This document shows, piece after piece, positions 15,968-24,376 of a stretch of 64,000 nt of DNA (the stretch's first letter is position 1; each line of letters begins with the position of its first letter). The translations under genes and the position numbers were made by a program. The DNA is taken from positions 1 to 64,000 of the forward strand of contig JAFTXW010000019.1 in assembly GCA_017461445.1 (NCBI GenBank), in the 5' to 3' direction. Source of the DNA: Oscillospiraceae bacterium. GTDB taxonomy: Bacteria; Bacillota; Clostridia; Oscillospirales; Oscillospiraceae. The notes beneath the pieces were generated by a model. It did not search any database. It saw only the letters and a program-made list of their open reading frames with translations, and had not been told where the DNA came from.

Positions 15968-17512
15968 ATGAGTGAAAACACTGGCCTGAATCGTGCCAAA
16001 ATGTACCAGCTGGCACTGTTCCCCCTGAACAATGGCGCGACCAACGTTTACTTTGTCCTGATCCTTAGCTATGTTGCCAGCTTTGGCTCCAACGTGCTGG
16101 GTATCGTTGCCGTTTTTGCCGCTATGATGGTCACCGGTATGCGTGTCTTCGATGCCATTACCGACCCCATCATTGGCGCGCTGATGGACAAGACCAATAC
16201 CAAGTTTGGTAAGTTCCGTCCCTTTATGGTCATCGGTAACGCCATCATGGCCGTTTCCGTGATCCTGCTGTACATGGTCACCCCTGCCATCCCTGAGACA
16301 ATGATGTGGGCCCGTTACGCGGCCTACATCGTGCTGTACGCTGTGTGGGTCATCGGCTATACCTTCCAGACCTCCGTTACCCGCGCTGCGCAGCCCGTTC
16401 TGACCAATGACCCCAAGCAGCGTCCCCTGTTTACCATCTTCAACACCATCGGCTCCCTGGCCGGCATGGGTGTTATGCAGGCCATCGGCCCCATCCTGGC
16501 TGGCGATGCCTTTATCGGTGACTATAACGCTCAGTGGTATGCGGTCATGACCCCCATCGGAATCTGCGTGTCTGTGGTTCTGACTATCCTGGCCATTATC
16601 GGTATCGCGGAGAAGGACAATGAGAAGTATTTCGGCATTGGCGGCGGAACCCAGGAAGCTGTCAAGGTTTCCGAGTACATCCAGATCATCAAGGCCAACA
16701 AGCCCCTGCAGCGACTGATGGTTGCCGGCGGCGGTTGCAAGCTGGCTATGTCCATCGGTACAAATATGACCGTTCTGATCATGCTGTATCAGCTGATGAT
16801 GGGCAACTATGACGGCCTGTACCTTCCCATGATGATCCTGGGCTATGTCTTCGCTGTTCCTTTCTTCGTTCTGACGGTTCAGACCTCTCAGAAGAAGGGT
16901 CAGAAGGCCAGCCTTATGACCTATGTTGGCGTGGCACTGGCCTGCTACGTTGTTGTCCTGATCCTGTTGCTGCTGTGGAATCCCAATAACCCCAATTTTA
17001 TGCTCTGCATCATGAAGGACGGCAAGTTCGCCATCAACCTGTATACCATCGTGTTTATCCTGTTCTTCGGTACCGGATACGGTGCTTACTATGCTACGGC
17101 TGACATGCCCATCCCCATGGTTGCTGATTGTGCCGACTATGAGACCTACCGCTCCGGCAAGTTTATCCCCGGCATCATGGGTACCCTGTTCTCTCTGGTT
17201 GACAAGCTGGTTTCCTCCCTGTCTGCCACCGTTGTTACCGTTGCTCTGCTGTTCATTGGTGTTGACTACCTGCCTTTGAAGACTTCTCCCTATGTGGAAG
17301 GCATGAATTGGGTCGTCATCTTCCTGTTCTGCGGCATTCCCATGATCGCATGGGCTCTGTCTCTGGTCTCCATGAAGGGCTATGAACTGGACGGCAAGCG
17401 TGTCAAGATCATCAATGCTGTCAACGCTGCCCGTAAGGCTGCCATTGCAAATGGTATGTCCATGGAAGAAGCCATGGCTACCATCAATGACGAAAATGTC
17501 GAAGTAAAGTGA
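15968..17512 (+). CDS. GPH-family sugar:cation symporter (MFS)
   Basis: A 514-residue transporter with about twelve hydrophobic segments. Hallmarks of the glycoside-pentoside-hexuronide family are FDAITDPIIGALMDKTNTKFGKFRPFM near the N-terminus and MPIPMVADCADYETYRSGKF in the second half. It probably imports the glycoside split by the GH2 enzyme. The ATG at 15968 is chosen because TTAGGAGAG lies 6 bases upstream; an in-frame start at 15923 precedes that ribosome site. Two hairpins follow the stop. Codon bias matches the highly expressed GH3 and GH2 genes. Confidence 0.88.
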   Translation: MSENTGLNRAKMYQLALFPLNNGATNVYFVLILSYVASFGSNVLGIVAVFAAMMVTGMRVFDAITDPIIGALMDKTNTKFGKFRPFMVIGNAIMAVSVILLYMVTPAIPETMMWARYAAYIVLYAVWVIGYTFQTSVTRAAQPVLTNDPKQRPLFTIFNTIGSLAGMGVMQAIGPILAGDAFIGDYNAQWYAVMTPIGICVSVVLTILAIIGIAEKDNEKYFGIGGGTQEAVKVSEYIQIIKANKPLQRLMVAGGGCKLAMSIGTNMTVLIMLYQLMMGNYDGLYLPMMILGYVFAVPFFVLTVQTSQKKGQKASLMTYVGVALACYVVVLILLLLWNPNNPNFMLCIMKDGKFAINLYTIVFILFFGTGYGAYYATADMPIPMVADCADYETYRSGKFIPGIMGTLFSLVDKLVSSLSATVVTVALLFIGVDYLPLKTSPYVEGMNWVVIFLFCGIPMIAWALSLVSMKGYELDGKRVKIINAVNAARKAAIANGMSMEEAMATINDENVEVK

Positions 17513-17524
17513 TCTTCCTCCGTT

Positions 17525-17595
17525 TGTCTGTCCCGACAGACAGGCAGACATTCTCCTTTCCTCTGCTCCCCACCCTGTGCGCATGGGGTGGGGAG
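17525..17595 (+). terminator. Two tandem hairpins between symporter and oxidoreductase genes
   Basis: TGTCTGTC pairs with GACAGACA (17525-17542), and CTCCCCACCC (17566-17575) pairs with GGGTGGGGAG (17586-17595). Neither has a T run. Like the hairpins on either side of the GH3-GH2 gap they sit directly upstream of a ribosome site. Confidence 0.55.
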
Positions 17596-17623
17596 TAACT
17601 CCAGTTAAAACGAGGTGCGAATT

Positions 17624-18478
17624 ATGCAGAAAAATGTACTTGCCACCGATCTGACCGGAAAGGTGGCTGTTGTTACCGGCGCGGGCGGTGTCCTGTGCAG
17701 CTACCTGGCCAAGGTTCTTGCCCGGGCTGGCGCAAAGGTGGCTCTGGTGAACCGCAGTGATGCTGCCATCAATCAATATGCAGCGGAGATCATCGCCGAA
17801 GGCGGCATCGCAAAGGCCTACAAAGGCAATGTGCTTATCCGAGAGGACATGGAGCGGATCGCAGACGAGGTCCTTCGTGACTTGGGTCCCTGCGATATTC
17901 TTCTGAACGGCGCGGGCGGTAATAACGCCAAGGCCCAGACCGATAAGGAATACTATGAGACAGGTGACCTGGAACGGGAGGATATCAAGACTTTCTTTGA
18001 CCTGGACGACGACGGCGTGAATATGGTCTTTGACCTAAACTATAACGGTACGTTGATTCCCACTCAGGCCTTTGCCAAGCACATGATCCGGTCTGGCGGC
18101 GGTAATATCATCAACATTTCCTCTATGAATGCCTTCCTGCCCCTGACCAAGATCCCTGCCTACTCCGGTGCAAAGGCAGCGGTTTCTAACTTTACCCAGT
18201 GGCTTGCGGTGCATTTCAGCAAGTGCAATATCCGGGTAAACGCTATTGCGCCCGGATTCTTTGCCAGTAAGCAGAATCAGGCACTGCTGTTCAACGAGGA
18301 CGGCACTCCCACTGCAAGAACGCAGAAGATTCTGGCAGGCACCCCCATGGGACGCTTCGGCAAGACCGAGGATCTGGCTGGCGGCCTGCTGTTCCTGCTA
18401 GATGACAATGCCGCAGGCTTTATCACCGGCATTGTCCTTCCCATTGACGGCGGCTTCTCTGCTTATTCCGGCGTATGA
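17624..18478 (+). CDS. SDR-family oxidoreductase, UxuB-like D-mannonate/fructuronate oxidoreductase
   Basis: A 284-residue Rossmann-fold dehydrogenase. The cofactor loop is TGAGGVLCSYLA, the catalytic triad is Ser in INISSMNAF with YSGAKAA (Tyr-x-x-x-Lys), and the C-terminus has the usual VLPIDGGFSAYSGV. The insert NGAGGNNAKAQTDKEYY and TFFDLDDDGVNMVFDLNYNG closely recall the SDR-type D-mannonate oxidoreductase of Bacillus (YjmF/UxuB), which reduces D-fructuronate in hexuronate breakdown. The ATG at 17624 follows CGAGGTG by 7 bases; an upstream GTG (17615) is part of that ribosome site. Last gene of the glycoside locus. Confidence 0.82.
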   Translation: MQKNVLATDLTGKVAVVTGAGGVLCSYLAKVLARAGAKVALVNRSDAAINQYAAEIIAEGGIAKAYKGNVLIREDMERIADEVLRDLGPCDILLNGAGGNNAKAQTDKEYYETGDLEREDIKTFFDLDDDGVNMVFDLNYNGTLIPTQAFAKHMIRSGGGNIINISSMNAFLPLTKIPAYSGAKAAVSNFTQWLAVHFSKCNIRVNAIAPGFFASKQNQALLFNEDGTPTARTQKILAGTPMGRFGKTEDLAGGLLFLLDDNAAGFITGIVLPIDGGFSAYSGV

Positions 18479-18486
18479 TACAACGC

Positions 18487-18516
18487 AAAAACCACACCTT
18501 CGGGTGTGGTTTTTTG
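18487..18516 (+). terminator. Terminator of the glycoside locus
   Basis: AAAACCACACC, a TTCG tetraloop and GGTGTGGTTTTTT form a classical intrinsic terminator 8 bases after the stop. Confidence 0.9.
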
Positions 18517-18583
18517 CACCCAATTGCCACCGGGAGCATATATTGCTGTTGTGACATATTTTCGTTGGTGAATGGGAGGCTAT

Positions 18584-19477
18584 ATGAACGGAAATCGATA
18601 TGTGGTGAAATCTCTGGAACTGCATCTGTTTTTCGGGAGAATCATGAAGGAGCATGCCTTTTTCCTGCGGGCGGGTTTCACACCTGCGGACCCGTCCTGT
18701 TCCGAAAAGGCGGAGCTCTATTTGAAGGAGTTCGAAAAACTCCTGAACGAGGCGGTGAGCCTGAGCAACGGTGTCGTGGACAAAGCGGTTCTGGAATCCG
18801 GGGAAGTGGTGACGGAGTTTACGGCTCTCGCGGAACGGCAGACGGAATGCTTTACCACGATCCCCATTGATCAGTCTATCACTGCCTGCACATTGCGTCT
18901 GAAGCCCAGAGATGGAAAATCCACTTGCGGTGCCAAGCTGCAAAGCAAAGTGCGGTGCTTGAACCGTACAGCCCTGAAGCTGCTGGATGGGTTGATCAGC
19001 TTAAAGGAATCGATCCTGAGAGGCGTGCTGCAGTGCGAGATGTTTACCATGAATTATCCGCTGCTCATTGAACACATCCTCCGGGAAGCGAAGCTGTATC
19101 GCCAGTACGTGGAGATTCTGGAACGGGAAGGGGATCTTCCGGATCGGCTGGTGAAGGAAAATGAATGCTTCTGGAATCAAATCATGATGGAGCACGCCCA
19201 GTTTATCCGGGGGCTGCTGGATCCCTGCGAAACGGAGCTGTTCTGTGCGGCTGACGGATTTGCAAAGGAATACTGCCAGCTTCTGGAAACCAGCCGGAAG
19301 GCCTGTGACAAAACCATGCGGGATAAGACCCTGGCCCAAACGATAAAATTCCGGGATTTCAAGGCGGCAGGTACGGAGGGAATTCAGCAGTGCAGGATCC
19401 GCAGCGTGATTCTGCCCCTTTTAGCGGATCATGTGCTTCGGGAGGCGAACCACTATATCCGGCTGCTTCAGCCATAA
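18584..19477 (+). CDS. DUF2935 family protein
   Basis: A 297-residue soluble protein built of two similar helical halves. Each half contains a hydrophobic LHLFFGRIMKEHAFFLRAGF- or NQIMMEHAQFIRGLLDP-like helix with E-H pairs and a later HILREAKLYRQY or HVLREANHYIRLL helix. This is the DUF2935 pattern, a four-helix-bundle fold with probable metal-binding His/Glu residues. Function is unknown. The ATG at 18584 follows GGGAGGC by 4 bases; an in-frame ATG at 18572 lies ahead of that site. Stands alone between terminator and the next promoter. Confidence 0.82.
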   Translation: MNGNRYVVKSLELHLFFGRIMKEHAFFLRAGFTPADPSCSEKAELYLKEFEKLLNEAVSLSNGVVDKAVLESGEVVTEFTALAERQTECFTTIPIDQSITACTLRLKPRDGKSTCGAKLQSKVRCLNRTALKLLDGLISLKESILRGVLQCEMFTMNYPLLIEHILREAKLYRQYVEILEREGDLPDRLVKENECFWNQIMMEHAQFIRGLLDPCETELFCAADGFAKEYCQLLETSRKACDKTMRDKTLAQTIKFRDFKAAGTEGIQQCRIRSVILPLLADHVLREANHYIRLLQP

Positions 19478-19508
19478 CAGGGGGCATTTTCTTACATTAT
19501 TTGGCGTA

Positions 19509-19537
19509 TTTTCAAAAAGGTAGATTTATGCTATAAT
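19509..19537 (+). promoter_or_regulatory. Promoter of the SH3/C39 gene
   Basis: TATAAT (19532-19537) lies 17 bases after a weak TTTTCA -35 element (19509-19514). Confidence 0.55.
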
Positions 19538-19571
19538 TGCACCGCATATATGCCAATAAATAAAAAATGAG

Positions 19572-20537
19572 GTGCAGAAAATTAGAAAAATCATCCTTTT
19601 TATTTTTGCAGCAATACTTACGGCAGGGCTTCTCGGGAATCCGGTGGAAGCCGGTGCGGCGACCCTAAGCTCCAAGGCGGGTGCGGTGACTACATCCGGC
19701 GGGAGACTGAATGTCAGAAGCAGCGCATCCTCCGGGGCATCCGTAGTGACCTCCCTCAAAAAGGGAAGCTATGTGACGCTGATCTCCCAATCCGGTTCCT
19801 GGTGGAAGGTGGAGTACGCCAAGGGAAAATACGGCTACTGCCATGACGATTACATTACCGTAGTGGCAGGAACGCCTGCAACAGTTGCCACCCAGTCCGG
19901 CAGCCTGAACGTTCGTACCGGGGCGGGGACCTCATACAGTAAGGCTGCGACCCTGGCAAAAGGGGAGACGGTGATACTGCTGTCTTCCTCTGGAGGGTGG
20001 AGCCGTATCCTGTATCATGGCACCAAAACTGGATACGTGAGTACACAGTACCTGTCCTCTGCTTACCCGGCCATCTCCCTAAGCGTTCCCAGCTTTAAGC
20101 AGATGGACAGCCGCTGGGCGGATACGGTCATTGGGCAGTCGGGAAAGACCATGGCCCAGATCGGCTGTGCTACCACGGCCATTGCCATGATAGAGTCCTA
20201 CCGCACGGGAACTACTATTTATCCCAACGCTATGGCACAGGAGCTCCGCTATACGGCTTCCGGAAGCGTTTACTGGCCCAGCCATTACACGGCGGTCACC
20301 AACGGTTCCGGGTACTTAAGCGCGATCTATGCCCGTCTGAAGCAGGGAAAACCGGTGCTGTTCGGTGCCCAGAATGTCTATGGCAGTCAGCATTGGGTGG
20401 TGATTCGGGGTTACTCCGGCGGCAGCAGCCTGACCGCCTCAGGATTTCTGATCCACGACCCCGGTTCCAGCTCTCGAACTACATTGCAGCAGTTTTTGAA
20501 TAGCTATCCGAACTTTTATAAGTATTTCTATTATTAA
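19572..20537 (+). CDS. Secreted SH3-domain protein with C39-like cysteine peptidase domain
   Basis: An exported protein of about 320 residues: signal peptide (IILFIFAAILTAGLLGNPVEA), two bacterial SH3 repeats (GRLNVRSSASSGASVVTSLK and GSLNVRTGAGTSYSKAATLA), then a Peptidase_C39_2-like domain with Cys in AQIGCATTAIAM, His in GSQHWVVIRGY and Asp in FLIHDPGS. Likely binds the cell wall and cleaves peptides. Start choice is awkward: GTG at 19572 has no ribosome site, whereas GAGGTG (19569-19574) is ideally placed for ATT at 19581 (ATT AGA AAA ATC). Either a rare AUU start or a mutated ATG is possible; both give the same signal peptide. Confidence 0.82.
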   Translation: MQKIRKIILFIFAAILTAGLLGNPVEAGAATLSSKAGAVTTSGGRLNVRSSASSGASVVTSLKKGSYVTLISQSGSWWKVEYAKGKYGYCHDDYITVVAGTPATVATQSGSLNVRTGAGTSYSKAATLAKGETVILLSSSGGWSRILYHGTKTGYVSTQYLSSAYPAISLSVPSFKQMDSRWADTVIGQSGKTMAQIGCATTAIAMIESYRTGTTIYPNAMAQELRYTASGSVYWPSHYTAVTNGSGYLSAIYARLKQGKPVLFGAQNVYGSQHWVVIRGYSGGSSLTASGFLIHDPGSSSRTTLQQFLNSYPNFYKYFYY

Positions 20538-20540
20538 TGG

Positions 20541-20570
20541 AAAACGGCATGCTTCGGCGTGCCGTTTTTT
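20541..20570 (+). terminator. Terminator of the SH3/C39 gene
   Basis: AAAACGGCATGC, a TTCG loop and GCGTGCCGTTTTTT; stem pairs throughout with one T-G wobble. Confidence 0.9.
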
Positions 20571-20573
20571 CAC

Positions 20574-20602
20574 TTGCCATTCGGTATGGAGCATGGTAAA
20601 AT
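20574..20602 (+). promoter_or_regulatory. Promoter of the 5'-nucleotidase gene
   Basis: TTGCCA (20574-20579), 17-base spacer, TAAAAT (20597-20602), immediately after the preceding terminator. Confidence 0.7.
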
Positions 20603-20633
20603 ATCCACATAGTTTCAAATAAGGAGCAAGAAA

Positions 20634-22547
20634 ATGAAAATTCTGATGAAGCGGATCTCTGCACTGCTGTTGCTGCTGTGCATGGTGTTTTCCCTCTGCG
20701 TTCCCGCAGCGGCTGCGGAAGAGCCGAAAATGGTCACGATTCTGTTCACCCATGACCTCCATTCCCATTTTCTCCCCTCTGCCAAGGAGGGCGGCGGGGA
20801 ATACGGCGGCTATGCCCGGCTGATGACGGTGATCAAGAAGCAGAAGGAGCTGTATCCCGATGCCATATTGGTGGATGCGGGTGACTTTTCCATGGGTTCT
20901 CTGTTCCAGACGGCATTTGCTACCTCTGCGCTGGAGCTGCGGATCATGGGTGCTATGGGATATGATGTCACCACCTTCGGCAACCATGAATTTGACTATC
21001 TGCCCCAGGGCTTGGCAAGTATGCTGAATGTGGCAGCCGAAAGCGGTGAACCGGTTCCCGCCATCGTGGATGCCAACTATCTGCCGCCCAAAGAAGGGGA
21101 GGCTGGCTACGGCGAGGATGCGGAAGCAGTCTGGGCCGCACTGGAAAACTATGGTGTGAAGGATTACATTATCCTGGAACGGGGCGGTGTACCCTTTGTC
21201 CTGTTCGGGCTGACGGGCTTTGATTCTGACGACTGCGCCCCCAATTCCGGCATGATTTTGGAAGACCCTGCCGTGGCAGCACAGCGGGTGGTGGACGAGG
21301 CCACTGCCGAATGCGTGGAAACCTACGGTGTGGAGCCAGTAGTCATTGCCCTGTCCCACAGCGGCACTGAAAACGGCGAGGGCGAGGACTACGAGCTGGC
21401 CCAGAATGTGGAGGGTATTCACCTGATCATCTCCGGCCATACCCACACCGTTCTGATGCCCTCCATTGATGTGGGCGGCATCGGCGGTACTTCCATTGTC
21501 TCCGCAGGGGAATACGGCAAATACCTGGGTGTTGTCCGTCTGCAATACACCACCAAGGGCACTGCAGTTCTGATGGAGTACAGCCTGATCGAAATTGATG
21601 AGACCGTTGACGAGGACCCGGAGATCGCCGCCCTGGTGGAAGCCTACAAGGCGGATGTGGAGGAGAAATACCTCACAAACTATGGCATGACCTTCGACCA
21701 GATTCTGACCTCCAATCCCTATGAATTCGACAATGTGGATGCGGTGTACGACTACCAGCACGAATCTACCCTGGGCAATGTTTTCTCCGATGCCTACAAG
21801 TGGGCGGTGGAGCAGGCTACAGGGGAGACGGTGGACATGGCGGTTACCGCCTCCGGCGTTATTCGTGAGAGCATTCCCATGGGAAATGTGACCGTTTCCG
21901 ACATTTTCAACGCCGCATCTCTGGGCGTAGGCACCGAGGGTGAGCTGATCGCCATCTATGTCACCGGTGCGGACCTGAAAAACGCCATGGAAGTGGATGC
22001 CTCCGTGTATCCGCTGATGCACTCTGCCCAGCTGTTCATGTCCGGCGTGGAGTATTCCTTCAACACCAGCCGCATGATCTTCAATAAAGTGGACTACGCC
22101 ATGCTGCGGCGTGATGACGGTACCCTGGAACCCATAGAGGACGACAAGCTGTACCGCATTGTGGCCGGTATGTATATGGGCCAGATGCTGGGCAGCGTGG
22201 AGGAGACCTCTATGGGCCTGCTGACAGTCACGCCCCGGGACGCGGAGGGCAACCCCATTGCTGTTTCAGACCTGGTCAACTATGTGGTTCGGGACGAAAA
22301 CGGAACGGCAGTAAAGGAGTGGTACGCCATCGCCTCCTACCTGAATGAAATGGGGGACGAGATGGATCCAAAGTATGCAGAAACAGACGGCCGGAAGGTG
22401 GTCTACTCCAGCCTGAATCCTGTGAAGCTGCTGCGAAACGCCAACAAATTCACCTACATTCTGCTGGCGGTGCTGCTGGTTCTGGTGCTGCTCATAGTTC
22501 TGATCGTCCGGGCAGTAGTTCGCCGGATCAGAAGAAAGCGCAAGTAA
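20634..22547 (+). CDS. Cell-surface 5'-nucleotidase/2',3'-cyclic phosphodiesterase
   Basis: A 637-residue surface metallophosphatase that dephosphorylates extracellular nucleotides. A signal peptide (residues 1-27, ending VPAAAA) precedes the metal-binding motifs FTHDLHSH, DAGDFSMG, TFGNHEFDY, ALSHSG and ISGHTHT. The 5_nucleotid_C domain occupies about residues 370-560 (TLGNVFSDAYKWAVEQ). A C-terminal membrane helix (YILLAVLLVLVLLIVLIVRA) and an RRIRRKRK tail anchor it. AAGGAGC precedes the ATG. Own promoter and terminator make it monocistronic. Confidence 0.9.
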   Translation: MKILMKRISALLLLLCMVFSLCVPAAAAEEPKMVTILFTHDLHSHFLPSAKEGGGEYGGYARLMTVIKKQKELYPDAILVDAGDFSMGSLFQTAFATSALELRIMGAMGYDVTTFGNHEFDYLPQGLASMLNVAAESGEPVPAIVDANYLPPKEGEAGYGEDAEAVWAALENYGVKDYIILERGGVPFVLFGLTGFDSDDCAPNSGMILEDPAVAAQRVVDEATAECVETYGVEPVVIALSHSGTENGEGEDYELAQNVEGIHLIISGHTHTVLMPSIDVGGIGGTSIVSAGEYGKYLGVVRLQYTTKGTAVLMEYSLIEIDETVDEDPEIAALVEAYKADVEEKYLTNYGMTFDQILTSNPYEFDNVDAVYDYQHESTLGNVFSDAYKWAVEQATGETVDMAVTASGVIRESIPMGNVTVSDIFNAASLGVGTEGELIAIYVTGADLKNAMEVDASVYPLMHSAQLFMSGVEYSFNTSRMIFNKVDYAMLRRDDGTLEPIEDDKLYRIVAGMYMGQMLGSVEETSMGLLTVTPRDAEGNPIAVSDLVNYVVRDENGTAVKEWYAIASYLNEMGDEMDPKYAETDGRKVVYSSLNPVKLLRNANKFTYILLAVLLVLVLLIVLIVRAVVRRIRRKRK

Positions 22548-22551
22548 AGGA

Positions 22552-22592
22552 AAGCAGGATATCCCTGGCATTAGGGATATCCTGCTTATTAT
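22552..22592 (+). terminator. Terminator of the 5'-nucleotidase gene
   Basis: AAGCAGGATATCCCT pairs with AGGGATATCCTGCTT (22573-22587), followed by ATTATTT. Confidence 0.85.
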
Positions 22593-22605
22593 TTGGGCAC
22601 CTCTA

Positions 22606-22774
22606 ATACTATTTTCAATTTGAAATCTTTCATTTCAAATTGAAAGACATCGCCTGTCGGCGTTGTCGATTCTGTAATTTTCGAAATAGAAAATCACAGA
22701 ATCCCGTCTCATATTGATCTTCATATAAAATACTTCAATGCCTCGCATTACAGTTTTTAATTGAATATCAGTAT
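22606..22774 (-). repeat. Full copy C of the four-hairpin repeat (169 bp)
   Basis: On the minus strand it runs from ATACTGATATTC to AAATAGTAT and matches the 168 bp copy at 33299-33466 block for block: ATACTGAT, AATTAAAA, a first hairpin (AATGC/GCATT), ATATGAGACGGGATT, a second hairpin (GATTCTGTGATTTTC with GAAAATTACAGAATC), a GC-rich third hairpin (GACAACGCC with GGCGATGTC) and a fourth (CAATTTGAAAT, loop GAAAG, ATTTCAAATTG). Stem sequences differ from the other copies, yet pairing is kept by matching changes, while loops and spacers are conserved. It lies between the convergent nucleotidase and htrA genes. Confidence 0.85.
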
Positions 22775-22784
22775 AAAAACGCCC

Positions 22785-22847
22785 CTTTGTGTCTTGAGCG
22801 AATCTTTTTTTCAACTTTGCGTTATGAAAATCCCGCAAGACACAAAG
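22785..22847. repeat. Inverted repeat next to repeat copy C
   Basis: CTTTGTGTCTTGAGCG (22785-22800) can pair with CGCAAGACACAAAG (22834-22847), leaving a 33-base loop. It is AT-rich like the neighbouring repeat. A minus-strand frame (22928-22635) runs through it and copy C but has no ribosome site and looks non-coding. Origin unknown. Confidence 0.5.
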
Positions 22848-22928
22848 TATTCCGGAATTTTCATCACTTAATTTGTTGCAAAATCTTCTGCTCATTCCTG
22901 CAAAAAAGGAGTTTTTAGAGGTTGCCAT

Positions 22929-24242
22929 TTATCTTCTTCCGCCGAAGGGATAGCCGCCCTGGATGCTCTGCTGGGACTGCTGTGTCTCTTCGTTGGCGAG
23001 GGCGGACTGGATTTGCTCGCCGACAGTAACGGTAAGCTCCAAAGTCTCACCCTTGCGGTAGATGCTCAGCTCCAGGGTATCACCCACAGAGGAAGCCCCT
23101 ACCATGTCCACCAGCTCGTCGCTGGTCAGGGCAGTGCCGTTGACGGCAGTGATCACATCGCCCACCTGCAAGCCTGCCTCAGCGGCAGGAGCACCGTCCA
23201 TGACGGACTGGACTGCAATACCGGCGGGTACACCGTACATCTGGGTCTCGGCGGAAACGTCCAGAACGCCGATGCCGATATAGGGCTTGGAAATGTAGCC
23301 CTTCTCAATGATGCTCTCCACGATGGAACGGATGGAGTTGATGGGAATGGCGAAGCCGATGTTATCGATGGATGCCACGCTGCTGGAGGTGCTGGAATAC
23401 TTTGCGTTGGTAACGCCGATGACCTCGCCGTACAGATTGAACAGCGCACCGCCGGAGTTGCCGGAATTGATGGCACAGTCCGTCTGGATCAGGTTCATGG
23501 TGACGCTGCTGCTGAGAGTCACCTCCCGGTCCATGGCACTGACAAGGCCTGCGGTCAGGGAGAAGGTCAGCTCACCCAAAGGATTGCCGATGGCCACCAC
23601 GCTGTCGCCCACGTTCAGGTTATCGGAATCGCCCAAAATCACGGGGGTCAGATTTTCGGCCTCCACCTTCAGCACCGCAATATCGTTGCTCTCATCATAG
23701 CCGATGAGGGCGGCATCGTAGGATGTACCATCATAAAGGGAAACGGTGATACTGTTGGCACCCTCAATCACATGGTAATTGGTGAGAATGTAGCCGTCAG
23801 AGGAGATGATGAAACCGGAGCCGGAGGCGGCAGAGGTGGTCTGGAAGCCCCAGTAGTTTGTAGTGATGGAGGTAGTGATGCCCACGGTGGAGTTGACATT
23901 GGCGGCATAGACCTCTGCCGCGGTCATCTGCTTCCCGGTGTCGATATTTACGATCTCGATGACAGAATTTTGCCGCTGCCCCTCCAGCATGACGGAAAGC
24001 TGTTCCCTGGCGGCTTCCTCACTGTCTTTGCTTTTACCTACGGCTATGACAGCACCCGCGCCGACGGCACCACCGATCAGGGAAAAGGCCAGTGCGGTGG
24101 CCACAAAGGCGGTACCGTGGTTTTTCTTTTTATGGGGTCGTTCCATAGGCAGCATAGAGGGAGAGGTGTTTAGATTGGGATCATAATATTTCCCGCCGAC
24201 AGGCTCCCGGGGCTGCTCGGTATTCGTTTCATATTCATTCAT
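22929..24242 (-). CDS. HtrA/DegP-like membrane serine protease with PDZ domain
   Basis: A 437-residue surface quality-control protease. A 40-residue cytoplasmic tail with KKKNH precedes one membrane helix (about 43-68). The trypsin-like domain has the triad His in LTNYHVIEG, Asp in ESNDIAVLK and Ser in INSGNSGGAL; a PDZ domain follows (about 315-415, GAPAAEAGLQVGDVITAVNG). The end is Gln/Gly rich. AGGAGG lies 8 bases before the ATG. Length and layout are usual for Firmicutes HtrA. Single gene, convergent with the nucleotidase. Confidence 0.93.
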   Translation of the reverse strand: MNEYETNTEQPREPVGGKYYDPNLNTSPSMLPMERPHKKKNHGTAFVATALAFSLIGGAVGAGAVIAVGKSKDSEEAAREQLSVMLEGQRQNSVIEIVNIDTGKQMTAAEVYAANVNSTVGITTSITTNYWGFQTTSAASGSGFIISSDGYILTNYHVIEGANSITVSLYDGTSYDAALIGYDESNDIAVLKVEAENLTPVILGDSDNLNVGDSVVAIGNPLGELTFSLTAGLVSAMDREVTLSSSVTMNLIQTDCAINSGNSGGALFNLYGEVIGVTNAKYSSTSSSVASIDNIGFAIPINSIRSIVESIIEKGYISKPYIGIGVLDVSAETQMYGVPAGIAVQSVMDGAPAAEAGLQVGDVITAVNGTALTSDELVDMVGASSVGDTLELSIYRKGETLELTVTVGEQIQSALANEETQQSQQSIQGGYPFGGRR

Positions 24243-24340
24243 AAGAAATCCTCCTGTGTTTTTATTGAGAACACAGTAGCATCCCGAACTGAAAACTCAC
24301 TGAAAAGAAGTTGGATTTTCTGTAAAAGAAATGTGAACAG

Positions 24341-24366
24341 AAAAAGTCCCCCGGAATCCGGGGGAC
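24341..24366 (-). terminator. Terminator of the DUF7916 gene
   Basis: On the minus strand GTCCCCCGG and CCGGGGGAC form a 9 bp stem with a three-base loop followed by TTTTT. Confidence 0.85.
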
Positions 24367-24376
24367 GGGAAAGGCC

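Noticed and set aside
22635-22928. A 97-codon minus-strand frame downstream of htrA
   Set aside because: It spans the inverted repeat and most of repeat copy C, lacks a ribosome site and has a composition unlike the neighbouring genes.
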